This document shows positions 38,010 to 48,925 of a stretch of 64,000 nucleotides of DNA, piece after piece; the stretch's first letter is position 1; every line of letters starts with the position of its first letter. The position numbers were made by a program, and so were the translations under genes. The notes below the pieces were generated by a model. The model did no database searches, was not told the DNA's origin, and saw only the letters and a program-made list of their open reading frames with translations. Origin of the DNA: Chrysemys picta bellii. Its lineage: Eukaryota > Chordata > Testudines > Emydidae. Where the stretch lies: NCBI RefSeq assembly GCF_011386835.1, contig NC_088797.1, forward strand, positions 41,291,583-41,355,582. Reading direction: 5' to 3'.

Positions 38010-39418
38010 TTATCTTTGAAAAGTCATGGAAGAAAGAAAAAGGGCAAATATAGTGCCCATCTATAAAAGGGGGAAATAAGGAAAACCTGGGGAATTACAG
38101 ACCAGTCAGCTTAATTTTTATACCTAAAGAGATAATGGAACAAATAATTAAGCAATCAATTTGCAAATATCTAGAAGATAATAAGGTGAGAAGTAATAGT
38201 AGGCATGGATTTGTCAAGAATAAATTGTATCAAACCAAACAGATAGCTTTCCTTGACAGGGTAACAAGCCTTGTGAATGGGGGGAAGCAGTAGATGTGGT
38301 ATATCTTGACTTTAGTAAAGCTTTTGATACTGTCTTACATGACCTTCTCATGAACAAACTAGGGAAATGCAACCTAGATGCAGCTACTATAAGGTAGGTG
38401 CATAACTGGTTGGAAACCATTCCTGGAGAGTAGTTCTCAGTGGTTCACAGTCACGCTGGAAGGACATAACGAGTGGGGTCCCACAGGGATCAGTTCTGCG
38501 TCCAGTTCTGTTCAATATCTTCATCAATGTTTTAGGTAATAGCATAGAGAGTACACTTATAAAGTTTGCAGACAATGCCAAGCTGGGAGGGGTTGCAAGT
38601 GCTTTGGAGGATAGGATAATAATTCAAAATCATCTAGACACACTGGAGAAATGGTGTGAAGTAAATAGGATGAAATTCAATAAGGACAAATGCAAAGTAC
38701 TCCACTTAGAAAGGAACAATCACTTGCACACATACAAAATGGGAAATGACTTCCTAAGAAGAAGTACTATGAAAAGAGATCTGGGGGTCATAGTAGACCA
38801 CAAGCTAAATATGAGTCAACAGTGTAATACTGTTGCAATTAATATAATTAATTCTGGGATGTATTAGCAGGAGTGTTGTAAGCAAGACATGAGAAGTAAT
38901 TCTTCCGCTCTACTCTGCACTGATTAGGCATCAACTCGAGTACTGTGTCCAGTTCTGGGTGCCACATTTCAGGAAAGATGTGGACAAATTGGAGAGAAGA
39001 GCAACAAATATTATTAAAGATCTAGAAAACATTACCTATGAGGGAAGATTGAAAAAATTGGGTTTGTTTAGTATGGAAAAGAGAAGACTGAGTGGGGACA
39101 TGGTAACAGTTTTCGAGTAGAGAAAACCTTGTTACAAGGAGGAGGGAGAAGAATTGTTCTCTGAGAATAAGACAAGAAGCAATGGGTTTAAATTGCAGCA
39201 AGGGAGGTTTAGGTTGGACATTAGGAAAAGCTTCCTAACTGTCAAGGTGGTTAAGCACTAGAATAAATTTCCTAGGGAGGTTGTGGAATCTGCATCATTG
39301 GAGATTTTTAAGAGCAGGTTAGACAAACAACTGTCAGGGATGGTCTAGATAATACTTAGTCCTGCCATGAGTGCAGGGGACTGGACTAGATGACTCCAGT
39401 CCTATGATTCTATGATCA
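38010..39418 (+). mobile_element. CR1 LINE, 3' part of ORF2 and 3' end
   Basis: The plus strand encodes, in broken frames, CR1 reverse transcriptase. VVYLDFSKAFDTVLHDLLMN is the palm motif around the first catalytic aspartates, and FADNAKLGG is the second catalytic box with one Asp changed to Asn. KWCEVNRMKFNKDKCKVLHL and RDLGVIVDHKLNMSQQCN follow. The 3' end has the CR1 signature ggactggactagatgact followed by cctatgattctatgat. It is 5'-truncated and carries several stops and frameshifts, so it is dead. Confidence 0.9.
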
Positions 39419-39830
39419 TGCACAGATGTTAAATGACAATGTTGCCCTTAATTACAAGTGAGCATTCTGAGCCCTGGTCTACACTACGAGTTTAGGTCGA
39501 ATTTAGCAGTGTTAGATCGATTTAACCCTGCACCCGTCCACACGACGAAGCCATTTTTGTCGACTTAAAGGGCTCTTAAAATTGATTTTGGTACTCCTAC
39601 CCGACAAGGGGATTAGTGCTGAAATCGACCTAGCTGGGTCAAATTTGGGGTAGTGTGGACGCATTTTGACAATATTGGCCTCCGGAAGCTATCCCAGAGT
39701 GCTCCATTGTGACCGCTCGGGACAGCACTCTCAACTCAGATGCACTGGCCAGGTAGACAGGAAAAGCCCCGCAAACTTTTGAATTTCATTTCCTGTTTGC
39801 CCAGCATCGCGAGCTGATCAGCACAGGTGA

Positions 39831-40448
39831 CCATGCAGAGCTCATCAGCAGAGGTGACCATGCAGTCCCAGAACTGCAAAAGAGCTCCAGCATGGACCGA
39901 ACGGGAGATACTGGATCTGATCGCTGTATGGGGAGACGAATCCGTGCTATCCGAACTCCGTTGCAAAAGGCGAAATGCCGGAATATTTGAAAAAAATCTC
40001 AAAGGGCATGAAGGACAGAGGTTATAACAGGGACCCGCAGCAGTGCCGTGTGAAATTTAAGGAGCTGAGGCAAGCCTACCAAAAAACCAGAGAGGCAAAT
40101 GGCCACTCCGGGTCACAGCCCCAGACATGCCGCTTCTATGATGAGCTGCATGCCATTCTAGGGAGTGCCCCTACAACTACCCCACCCCTGTGTTTTGACT
40201 CCGTCAATGGGCTCTCATGCAACAGGGATGTGGATTTAGGGGACAAGGAAGAGGAGGAGATTGAAGTTAGCGCACAGCAAGAAAGTGGAGAAAACGTTTT
40301 CACCAACAGCCAGGAACTGTTTATCACCCTGTACCCAGTACCCATCCAAGGCGGGCTCACAGACTTTGAAGGCAGCAAAGGCACCTCTGGTGACTGTACC
40401 TTTGTAAATATTGTACATGGTTTAAAAGCAAGCGTGTTTAATGATTAA
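39831..40448 (+). pseudogene. Harbinger Myb/SANT-like protein, exon 1 (frameshifted)
   Basis: The frame starts MQSSSAEVTMQSQNCKRAPA and runs into a trihelix/Myb-SANT-like domain: WTEREILDLIAVWGDESVLS, then ELRCKRRNA. A frameshift near 39985 moves it into the frame with FEKISKGMKDRGY-type sequence (here YLKKISKGMKDRGY), DPQQCRVKFKELRQAYQKTR and CRFYDELHAILG. An acidic linker (DKEEEEIEV) follows. In Harbinger elements this protein binds the terminal repeats and brings the transposase to the nucleus and DNA. The gene probably has a second exon at about 41248. In reptile genomes such copies are often mislabelled as zinc-finger/SCAN proteins. Confidence 0.8.
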
Positions 40449-41247
40449 TTTGCCCTGACGACATGGGATGCATTCGCGGCCAGTACAGCTACTGGAAAAG
40501 TCTGTTAACGTGTATGGGGATGGAGTGGAAATCCTCCAGGGACATCTCAGTGAAGCTCTCCTGGATGTACTCCCAAAGCCTTTGCAAAAGGTTTCTGGGG
40601 AGGGCAGCCTTATTCTGTCCGCCATGGAAGGACACTTTACCATGCCAAGCCAGTAGCAAGTAGTCTGGAATCATTGCATAACAAAGCATGGCAGCATATG
40701 GTCCCGGTGTTTGCTGGCATTCAAGCAACATCCGTTCTTTATCTCTTTATGTTATCCTCAGGAGAGTGATATCATTCATGGTCACCTGGTTAAAATAAGG
40801 GAATTTTATTAAGGAGACATTCCAGAGGTGGCTGTTCCTGCTGGGCTGTTTGCCTGTGGGTGAACAGAAATCATCCCTGCTGTGCGCCACGCGGTGGGGC
40901 AGAGGGGTGAAGCGATCATCCCAGGGTAGAGTGGAGGGCTTTAGTTGGGTTTGTGCTGCACGTTAACTCGAAAACCACAACCCCTCCTTTTAAATGGCCA
41001 ACCCATTTTAAATGCCCAACCCAATGGGCGCTTGGTATGGGACATGAGGGCGCTGCTGTTTGAAACCATTCCAACATGGAATTCCAGCTGACAGGCCCTC
41101 AATATAAGAGTCAAAATGCAACCTTGTAAAAAAAGCACACGTGCTATGTAATGTTAACAGCTTGGTTCACTGTGGAAGAGTGTACCCATTGTTCTCTAAA
41201 ATGTGTCTTTTTAAATACTACTCTCCCTTTTTTTTTTCCTTCCACAG

Positions 41248-41743
41248 CTGCAAATGTTTCAACACTCACTGTATCATCTCTATCCCAGAGGTTAGCGAAG
41301 ATTAGAAGGCGAAAAAAACGCACTCACGATGACATGTTCTCTGAGCTCATGCAGTCCTCCCACACTGAAAGAGCCCAGCAGAATGCGTGGAGGAAGACAA
41401 TGTCAGAGTGCAGGATAGCACAAAATGAACACGAGGACACTACAGGAGGGACGCGCGAGAGGAGATGTGGCGTCAGCGTGATGAAAGGAGGCATGAAGCA
41501 ATGCTCAGGCTACTTGAGGATCAAACTCATATTCTCCGGCATATTGTTGAGCAGGACAGGCAGCAGGAGGAACACAGACCACCGCTGCAGCCCCTGTGTG
41601 ACCAATCACCCTCCTCCCCAAGTTCCATAGCCTCCTCACCCATATGTCCAAGAATGCGGTGGGGGGGGGGCCTCCGGCCACCCAACCACTCCATCCCAGA
41701 GGACTGCCCAAGCAACAGAAAGCTGGCATTCAATAAGTTTTGA
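41248..41743 (+). pseudogene. Harbinger Myb-like protein, probable exon 2
   Basis: A pyrimidine tract and acceptor (ttttccttccacag) precede CTGCAAATG. The translation gives VSTLTVSSLSQRLAKIRRRK, KRTHDDMFSELMQSS, then after a frameshift near 41460 RWRQRDERRHEAMLRLLEDQ and EHRPPLQPLC. The basic RRRKKRTHDD segment followed by a coiled-coil-like Glu/Arg-rich region is the usual C-terminus of these Myb-like proteins. That the two parts are spliced is inferred from the acceptor and from family knowledge. Confidence 0.7.
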
Positions 41744-41978
41744 AGTGCAGTGTGGCCTTGTCCTTCCCTCCTCCCCTCCTCCCTCACCCCTCATGAGCTA
41801 CCTTGGCAGTTATCCTCCCATTTGTGTGGCAAAGTAATAAAAAATACATGAATTTTAAACAACAATGACTTTATTGCCTCTGCAAGCGGTGATCAAAGGG
41901 GGGAGGGGAGGGCGGTTGGCTTACAGGGAAGTAGAGTGAACCAAGGGGGCGGGTTTTTATCAAGGAGAAACAGAACTT

Positions 41979-43277
41979 TCACACCATAGCCCCCTGGCCA
42001 GTCATGAAACTGGTTTTCAAAGCTTCTCTGATGCGCACCGCATACTGCTGTGCTCTTCTAATTGCCCTGGTGTCTGGCTGCACGTAATCAGCGGCCAGGC
42101 GATTTGCCTCAACCTGCCACACCGCCATAAATGTCTCCCCCTTACTCTCACAGATATTGTGGAGCACATAGCAAGCAGTAATAACGATAGGAATATTGGT
42201 TTTGCTGAGGTCTAACCGAGTCAGTAAACTGCGCCAGCGAGCTTTTAAACGTCCAAATGCACATTCTACCACCATTCTGCACTTGCTCAACCTATAGTTG
42301 AACAGCTCCTGACTACTGTTCAGGGTGCCTGTGTACGGCTTCATAAGCCATGGCATTAAGGGGTAGGCTGGGTCCCCAAGGATTACTATAGGCATTTCAA
42401 CCTCCCCAACCATTATTTTCTGGTCTGGAAAGTAAGTCCCTTGCTCCAGCCAGAGACAGACCAGACCAGAGTTCTTAAAGATGTGAGCATCATGTACCTT
42501 TCCCGGCCATCCCATGTTGATGTTGGTGAAACATCCCTTGTGATCCACCAGTGCTTGCAGCACCATTGAAAAGTACCCCTTTCGGTTTATGTACTCGCTG
42601 CCTTGGTGCTCCGGTCCCAAGATAGGGATATGCGTTCCGTCTACCACCTCCCCACAGTTAGGGAATCCCATTGCAGCAAAACCATCCACTATGACCTACA
42701 CATTTCCCAGAGTCACTACCCTTGATAGTAGCAGGTCAAAGATCGCTTTGGCTACTTGGATCACAGCAGCCCCCACAGTAGATTTGCCCACTCCAAATTG
42801 ATTCCCGACTGACCGGTAGCTGTCTGGCGTTGCAAGCTTCCAGAGGGCTATCGCCACTCGCTTGTGAACTGTGAGGGCTGCTCTCATCTTGGTAATCTTG
42901 CACTTCAGGGCAGGGTAAAGCAAGTCACAAAGTTCCATGAAAGTTCCCTTACGCATGCGAAAGTTTTGCAGCTACTGGGAATCATCCCAGACCTGGAACA
43001 CCATGAGGTCCCACCAGTCTGTGCTTATTTCCCGGGCCCAGAATCAGCGTTCCAGGGCATGAGCCTGCCCCATTGTCACCAGGATGGACAAATTGCTATG
43101 GCCTGTGCTTTTAGAGAAGTCTGTGTCCATGTCCTCATCATTCTCGTGATCACCCTGCCGTCGCCTCCTTGCCTGCCTTTGCAGATCTTGGAGCTGCATA
43201 CACCGCAGGATAATGCGCGTGCTGTTTACAGTGCTCATAACTGCCACGATGATCTGAGTGGGCTCCATGCTTGCCAT
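41979..43277 (-). pseudogene. Harbinger (HARBI1-like) DDE transposase, one frame with three in-frame stops
   Basis: From ATG at 43277 to the stop ending at 41979 the reading frame is the same throughout, about 432 codons. It is broken only by TGA at 43044-43046, TAG at 42972-42974 and TAG at 42696-42698. The N-terminal part includes a helix-turn-helix region (LATPDSYRSVGNQFGVGKST). The catalytic triad is visible: Asp in GEVVDGTHIPI, Asp in ILGDPAYPLMPWLM, Glu in VVECAFGRLKARWR. The family's length, about 350-450 residues, fits. No frameshift is needed, so the decay is mild. On the minus strand an AATAAA (41870-41875) lies about 100 bp after the stop. The enzyme cuts and pastes the element at 3-bp targets; this copy cannot encode it without readthrough. 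Confidence 0.85.
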
Positions 43278-43354
43278 GCTATGGCATCTGCGTGGTAAAA
43301 AGGCGCGAAACGATTCTCAGCCATTGCTCTTAGGGAGGGAGGGGCGACTGACGA

Positions 43355-44735
43355 CTGTAGCTATCCCACAGTTCCCGCAGTCTCCGCCAACCATTTGAAT
43401 TCTGGGTTGAGCTTCCAATGTCTGATGGGTCAAAAACATTGTCGCGGGTGGTTCTGGGTACATGTTATCAGCCCCCGCCACCCCACCCCCCCAGTGAAAG
43501 CAACGGCAAAAAATCATTTCTCGCCTTTTTTCACTGTCACCGTATGTCTTCTGGGTGCTGCTAGCAGACACGGTACTACAGTGCTACACAGCAGCATCCC
43601 CTTGCCTTGCCTTGCAGATGGCAGATGGTGCAGTATGATTGGTAGCCGTCATCGTCGTCCCATGGTGCTCCTGGCTGGCCTCGGTGAGGTCGGTCAAGAG
43701 CGTCTGGACAAAATTGGGAATGACTTCAGGTCATTCTCTTCTTTAAGTTTTGTGTAATGGAGATTCAGTTCTGCCTGGAATATCATGCCAGCTGTAGGCT
43801 TCTGCCTCAGGCTGCTCTCCCAGTCTGCAGCACCGCGCGGTCACACCTACCCCAGCCTACCCCTTGCTCCCATGGCTCATGAAGCCTGGACAGTAGTAAG
43901 GAGCAGTCCAACTATAGGTTGAGCAAGTGCAGAATGGTGGTTCACTCTACTTCCCTGTAAGCCAACCGTCCTCTCCTCCCCCTTTTGATCTCTGCTTGCA
44001 GAGGCAATAAAGTCAGTGTTGTTTCAAATTCATGCATTCTTTATTAATTCGTAACACAAATGGGGGGATAACTGCCAAGGTAGCCCAGGAGGAGTGGGGG
44101 AGGAGGGAAGCAACGGGTGGGGTAGTTGTAGGGACACTCCCTAGAATGGCATGCAACTCATCATTTCTGCGGGATGTCTGGGACTCTGACCCGGAACGGC
44201 CGTTTGCCTCTCTGGTTCTTTAGTAGGCTTGCCTGATATTCCAGGCAGGACTGAATCTCCATTAGACAAAACTTAAAGAAGAGAATGACCTGGGGAGTCA
44301 TTCCCATTTTTGTCCAGGCGACCCCGACCGACCTCACTGAGGCTGGCCAGGAGCACCCATGTCTGCCCAGGAGCACCCATGTCTGCCCAGGCGCCCCCAA
44401 CCGACCTCACCAAGGCCGGCCCGGAGCAACCAGGAGACAGCAGCACAGCAGCAGACAGTACAGTATGACTGCTAACCGTCTTTGCCAACTTGCAAAGGCA
44501 AGGAGCTGCTGCTGTGTAGCACTGCAGTACCGCATCTATCAGCAGCACCCAGGAGACGTACGGTGACAGTGAGCTGAGCCGGCTCCATGCTTGCCATGGT
44601 ATGTCACCGGGGGTGGGGGAGGGCTGACGACATGTACCCAGAACCACCCGCAACAATGTTTTTGCCCCATCAGGCATTGGGAGCGCAACCCAGAATTCCA
44701 ATGGGGGAACTGTGGGATAGCTACCACAATACAAC
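43355..44735. repeat. Large inverted repeat inside the Harbinger element
   Basis: Arms at about 43355-43775 and 44240-44735 are reverse complements with moderate divergence. They share gtagctatcccacagttccc, gaattctgggttg, gcgggtggttctgggtacat, ctcctggc...ctc and gtcattctcttctttaagtt. The spacer (about 43930-44100) also contains an inverted copy of the transposase 3' region (gaggcaataaagtca; compare 41820-41960). This suggests that a second, internally deleted copy was joined head-on to the first. Confidence 0.75.
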
Positions 44736-44889
44736 ACTCCGAAAGTCAATGCTAGCCTTGGTACTGTGGATGCACACCGCCGACTTAATGCACTTAGTGG
44801 GGACACACACAAACGACAGTATCAAATCGATTTCTAAAAAATCGACTTCTATTAAATCGACCTAATTTCATAGTGGAGACATACCCTGA

Positions 44890-45917
44890 TAAACAAACCT
44901 CAGAGGTTTGCAGAGTCACTGATTAAAATTATCTCTGTATTCTCCTTCAAGAGGAGTAACAAAAGTTATCTTGGGCACTGAGCCCCGGAGCACTTCCTAC
45001 AAAGGAGCGAGAGATCCAAGGTCAGAGCATGGTATGTATAATGTATGCAATTCTAGACAGATTAGGTAACCCTCTGCTGCTCCTAAAAACATACATCTAG
45101 CTCAGTGATGTGTGAATGTCAACATGTTTAAAAAATTTAGGTTTGGAAAGCAGCCAAGATTTTGGATACTTACTGGAATCTCTCAAGTCTGCAACAACAA
45201 ACTGCAGCTCATACAAGAACAGCAGGTGAAATCCTATCCCGCTGTAGTTAATGGCAGTTTTGCCACTGACTTCAGTAGGGTCAGCATTTCATCAGCATCT
45301 TTTGTGAGATTTCCAGTACTTCCTATTTACAGCAAGGTGATAAATGCCTCAAGACCAGTATCACAGGATCACTTCCTCTCCTGGTCCCAGTGAGAACCAG
45401 GAAGCACAGAGGCTCATGGAAATTGTGATAGAGGCCCTTGAAAAAGGGTCCCCTATTCTTTGCAAACAATTCTCACCTCAGACCTGACAAACTCATTTCA
45501 CCAAACGTGTCTTACAGGATATTTATCCATAACATGTGAGCTATCTACAGAAAACTTGTGACTTCTCAAAATTCATAATCACTGTGAGACATATGTACAG
45601 GTAATAGCTAAGGAATCATGTATCTACATTGAAAGTAAGCTTTATGGATTTGGAGTAGAAATTAGTCACTGGGGTAATGTGTCTTGGTAATGGCCTATTT
45701 AGGCAGGAGAAGGTCATCATCCTGCCTCATTTAACTGGTCATGCAATATAAGGCTCAATTTTTCAGCCTTGCTCAGTAACAAGATTCTCAACGGAAACCC
45801 ATGAGAGCAAATGGCAAACAATGGAAACCACTTAAAGATAAAAAGGCTTGTTTCAATGTAACACAGGAGGAGGAAAAGCACTATGCATCTATTCACTGAG
45901 TGAACCCTTTGTGGAGT
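44890..45917. other. Intronic sequence, nothing recognised
   Basis: No exon or element end was seen. The 12 bases cctttgtggagt at 45906-45917 are the target duplication of the next element. Confidence 0.4.
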
Positions 45918-46049
45918 AAAAAGAAGAACAGGAGGACTTGTGGCACCTTAGAGACTAACAAATTTATTAGAGCATAAGCTTTCGTGGACTACAGTGGCCT
46001 CCTGTTCTTCTTTTTGCGGATACAGACTAACATGGCTGCTACTCTGAAA
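45918..46049. mobile_element. Tiny fold-back Penelope-like end fragment with 12-bp target-site duplication
   Basis: The insert is flanked by cctttgtggagt (45906-45917 and 46050-46061). It is made of an antisense 3' end (caggaggacttgtggcacct, acaaatttattagagcataa) and an 18-bp perfect inverted repeat (aaaaagaagaacaggagg, 45918-45935 and 45998-46015). It ends gatacagactaacatggctg. This is a 132-bp version of the fold-back structure at 34053-35556. Confidence 0.8.
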
Positions 46050-46213
46050 CCTTTGTGGAGTGGAAAGGATTCATGAAAATCTGGATACTGGTTCTTGTGA
46101 AACCTGTCAGCTCTACAACAAACAAAACTTTTGGGGAAAAACCTAATTTATTAGATAGGAAAGTTTTTATGATTTTGTGTTGTATTGTAGCCATGTTTCC
46201 ACCACTATCCCCA

Positions 46214-46339
46214 TAAGTGCTGGAACTAGGAATGCTGCCGCACCCCTTTACTTGAAGTGGTTTCTATTATATACAGGGTTTACAGTTTGGTTCAGTGGCT
46301 CTCAGCACTCCTACTATAGCAATTGATCCAGCAACCCTG
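46214..46339. mobile_element. Short MITE-like repeat
   Basis: The ends agtgctggaact and (complement) ggttgctggatc form imperfect inverted repeats. The interior contains cttgaagtggtttctattat and tatacagggtttacagttt, which I recognise as a common reptile repeat. No target duplication was found. Confidence 0.5.
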
Positions 46340-47688
46340 ACTCTCTCTTGCTTCTAGTTAAATATGTATTCTCTTAAATAAACCTATTTCTTTTCCAAAA
46401 CAGTGGTTTAAGGTAAAACTGGAGTACACTGCACCTTTGGGGCAGAGGATCTGGGATTTCTCTGAGTAGCTAGTATTAGCAGTTGGATATCACGGGGGAA
46501 TGAAAGAACCGACACAGAAACTAACCAATTTAAACACAAGCAGCTACTAGCATCAAGCCACTTTGACCCCAACAGGAGCCATTCCTAAGTAAGAACTTCA
46601 TTAAAACATTAAAAATGAATACATAGTTAGTTCAGACCAAATACCTCATCAACACAACCAGATCCTTAGAGTCTGTATCACAGGGACTTTGCTCAGTAAA
46701 TCCTTGTAAAAAAAGCTCTATTCTTTCCCTCTCTGCTTAGAGAACAAAATCATTAACCAGGGTTTACAGGGTGACATTAATTGTCTGTAATAGATGCCCA
46801 TGTTGTTGTATCACACTGTGGCTTTTTTTGACACATAAAATGTGCTTGTTTCCAAATATATTACTTTTTTTAATGTTTCACTTTAAAACAAGATGTTCTA
46901 ACAAAGATTATTTTACAGGGAAGTTGTATATAAAAGAGAAACTGCCAAAGCGGTGCAAAACAATTGTGCAAAAGGTAGTCTCCTCACTCTCCACAGGCGG
47001 AACTGATGTTCATTTCAACAGAGTTATTAAAAATAATCAAAGAACAGCATTTGTGATTTGCAATATGACTGATTTCAATTGACTGATTTCTCAAGCAATT
47101 GTTTTATAATATATCACTAAGTTTAATAGAACATGTTTCTTTGGCTGCCCACAGATGCTCGAAAATATTCAACTGACCAAGTATTTACTGGTTAAGATAG
47201 TTTGAAATATATTGCAAACCAGAATAATTAAGCCATTGCGCCTCCCTTTCCTGCTGCAGCAAATCAAACAGTGACCAGGAAGCTCGGAGTTTAAACTGGG
47301 CTCCTGTTTTGTTTTGATATCATTATATCTAGCACCTTCAAAGCTCTTCACCATGAGATGTTGCTAGCCTACATGTACTGGAGTCAGTTCCTTAGATTGA
47401 AGTCTCCTTATCACCTTTAGAAAATAACACCAACAGACCAAATTAATCACTGGTGTAAGTGATTTCAGTGGAATTCTACTGGGGATGAATTTGGCCAAGA
47501 TAAAAACAAAGATACAAGCATTTGCTTCTTGTTTCAAGTCCTTTCTGAGGGTCACAAATGCAGGAGGACTTGGAAGGCAGTTTCAGTATAACAAAAAGTT
47601 ACAGTTCTTAGAATTCACCACTGCCTGCCAATTTCCTTCCATTCCAACACTTGTGTTAATGTTGCAGACAAGACAGACTGCTGACAGA
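46340..47688. other. AT-rich intronic sequence, nothing recognised
   Basis: Open frames are short and lack domain motifs. No element ends were seen. Confidence 0.4.
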
Positions 47689-48445
47689 CAGGTTTCAGAG
47701 TGGTAGCCCTGTTAGTCTGTATCAGCAAAAAGAACAGGAGTACTTGTGGCACCTTAAAGACTAACAAATTTATTTGGGCATAAGCTTTTGTTGGCTAAAA
47801 CACACTTCATCAGATGCATGCAGTGGAAAATACAGTAGGAAGTTATATATACACAGAGAACATGAAAAAATGGGTGTTGCCATACCAACTCTAACGAGAC
47901 TAATCAATTAAGGTGGGATATCAGCAGGAGAAAAAAAAACTTTTGTAGTGATAATCGGGATGGCCCATTTCAAACAATTGACAAGAAGGTGTGAGTAACA
48001 GTAGGGGAAAATTAGCATGGGGAAATAGTTTTTACTTTGTGTAATGACCCATCCATTCCCAGTCTTTATTCAAGCCTAATTTAATGGTGTCCAGTTTGCA
48101 AATTAATTCCAGTTCTGCAGTTTCTTGTTGGAGTCTGTTTTTTGAAGTATTTTTGTTGAAGAACTGCGACTTTTAGGTCTGTAACTGAGTGACCCCAGGG
48201 AGGTTGAAGTGTTCTCCAACTGGTTTTTGAATGTTATAATTCTTGATGTCTGATTTGTGTCCATTTATTCTTTTGCGTAGTAACTGTCCGGTTTGGCCAA
48301 TCTACATGGCAGAGGGGCATTGCTGGCACATGATGGCATATATTACATTGGTAGATGTGCATGTGAACGAGCCTCTGATGGTGTGGCTGATGTGATTAGG
48401 TCCTATGATGGTGTCCTTTGAATAGATATGTGGACAGAGTTGAAC
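47689..48445 (-). mobile_element. Penelope-like element fragment, minus orientation
   Basis: It begins caggtttcagagtgg...gttagtctgtatcagcaaa and carries the antisense of the same GIY-YIG coding region as 34957-35370 (for example ccggtttggccaat, gcagaggggcattgctggca). The frames are broken. It is more diverged than the copy at 34053-35556, so it is an older or different subfamily. Confidence 0.8.
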
Positions 48446-48925
48446 ACTATTTATGCCCCTTCCCTCTCTCTGCTACCTTCCAGTTGCGTCAGGGAATTGT
48501 TTTTTTTTTCTAAACAGGTATCCAAGCTGAACACATGGGGGTTTCTATGGAGCAGGGAACCTGTGCCCACTCGCCCCTGCCACCATGGCCCAATTCCTCC
48601 CTGTTTCTATGGCCTGAAATGGGGAAGGAACTGCTCCCCCCTCCCGCTGATCATCTGGACTGCTTCCATGTGGGGGTTCTATGGAGCAGGGGACCTGTGC
48701 CCGCTCCCCCCTGCCACCGTGTCCAATTCCTGCCTGTTTTCTATGTCCTGAAACGGGAAAGGGGTTGCCCCCTCCATCCCCGCTCACCATCTGACTGCAC
48801 ATGGTCCTGCAGCAAGCCATGTATGGAGCCTCTGCTTGCTGCCTAGCCTGCTCCGAGTCCCTCAGTTTAGCTTCCCTCCTCCATAGCTGGGACTGGCTGA
48901 AGCAGGATGTGGTTCTTAGTGACAG
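48446..48925 (-). mobile_element. Probable Ngaro 5' fragment, minus orientation, with tandem duplication
   Basis: Positions 48855-48918 are the reverse complement of 54724-54789, at the 3' end of the Ngaro element, with only a few mismatches. About 48530-48795 is a tandem duplication of about 130 bp (catgggggtttctatggagc ... ctgcttc). Ngaro elements carry split direct terminal repeats, so a minus-oriented 5' fragment would place its A repeat here. The minus-strand frame of 127 codons across the duplication might be the start of a Gag-like protein, but I recognise no domain. Confidence 0.5.

Larger units (their letters stand above)
39471..44886. mobile_element. PIF/Harbinger DNA transposon, two-gene element (5.4 kb) with internal inverted duplication
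   Basis: The ends are GCCCTGGTCTACACTACGA on the left and GGGTATGTCTCCACTATGA on the right complement. They align without gaps and are flanked by tga (39468-39470 and 44887-44889), a 3-bp duplication as expected for this superfamily. It carries the usual pair of genes: a Myb/SANT-like DNA-binding protein on the plus strand and a DDE transposase on the minus strand. The right 1.4 kb contains a large inverted repeat (about 43355-43775 against 44240-44735). Both genes are damaged. The left end shares its core with the MITE at 8311-8591. Confidence 0.88.

Noticed and set aside
44161..44865. Cysteine-rich minus-strand frame of 179 codons
   Set aside because: It lies in the inverted-repeat arm of the Harbinger, outside the transposase and Myb-like genes, and has no recognisable motif.
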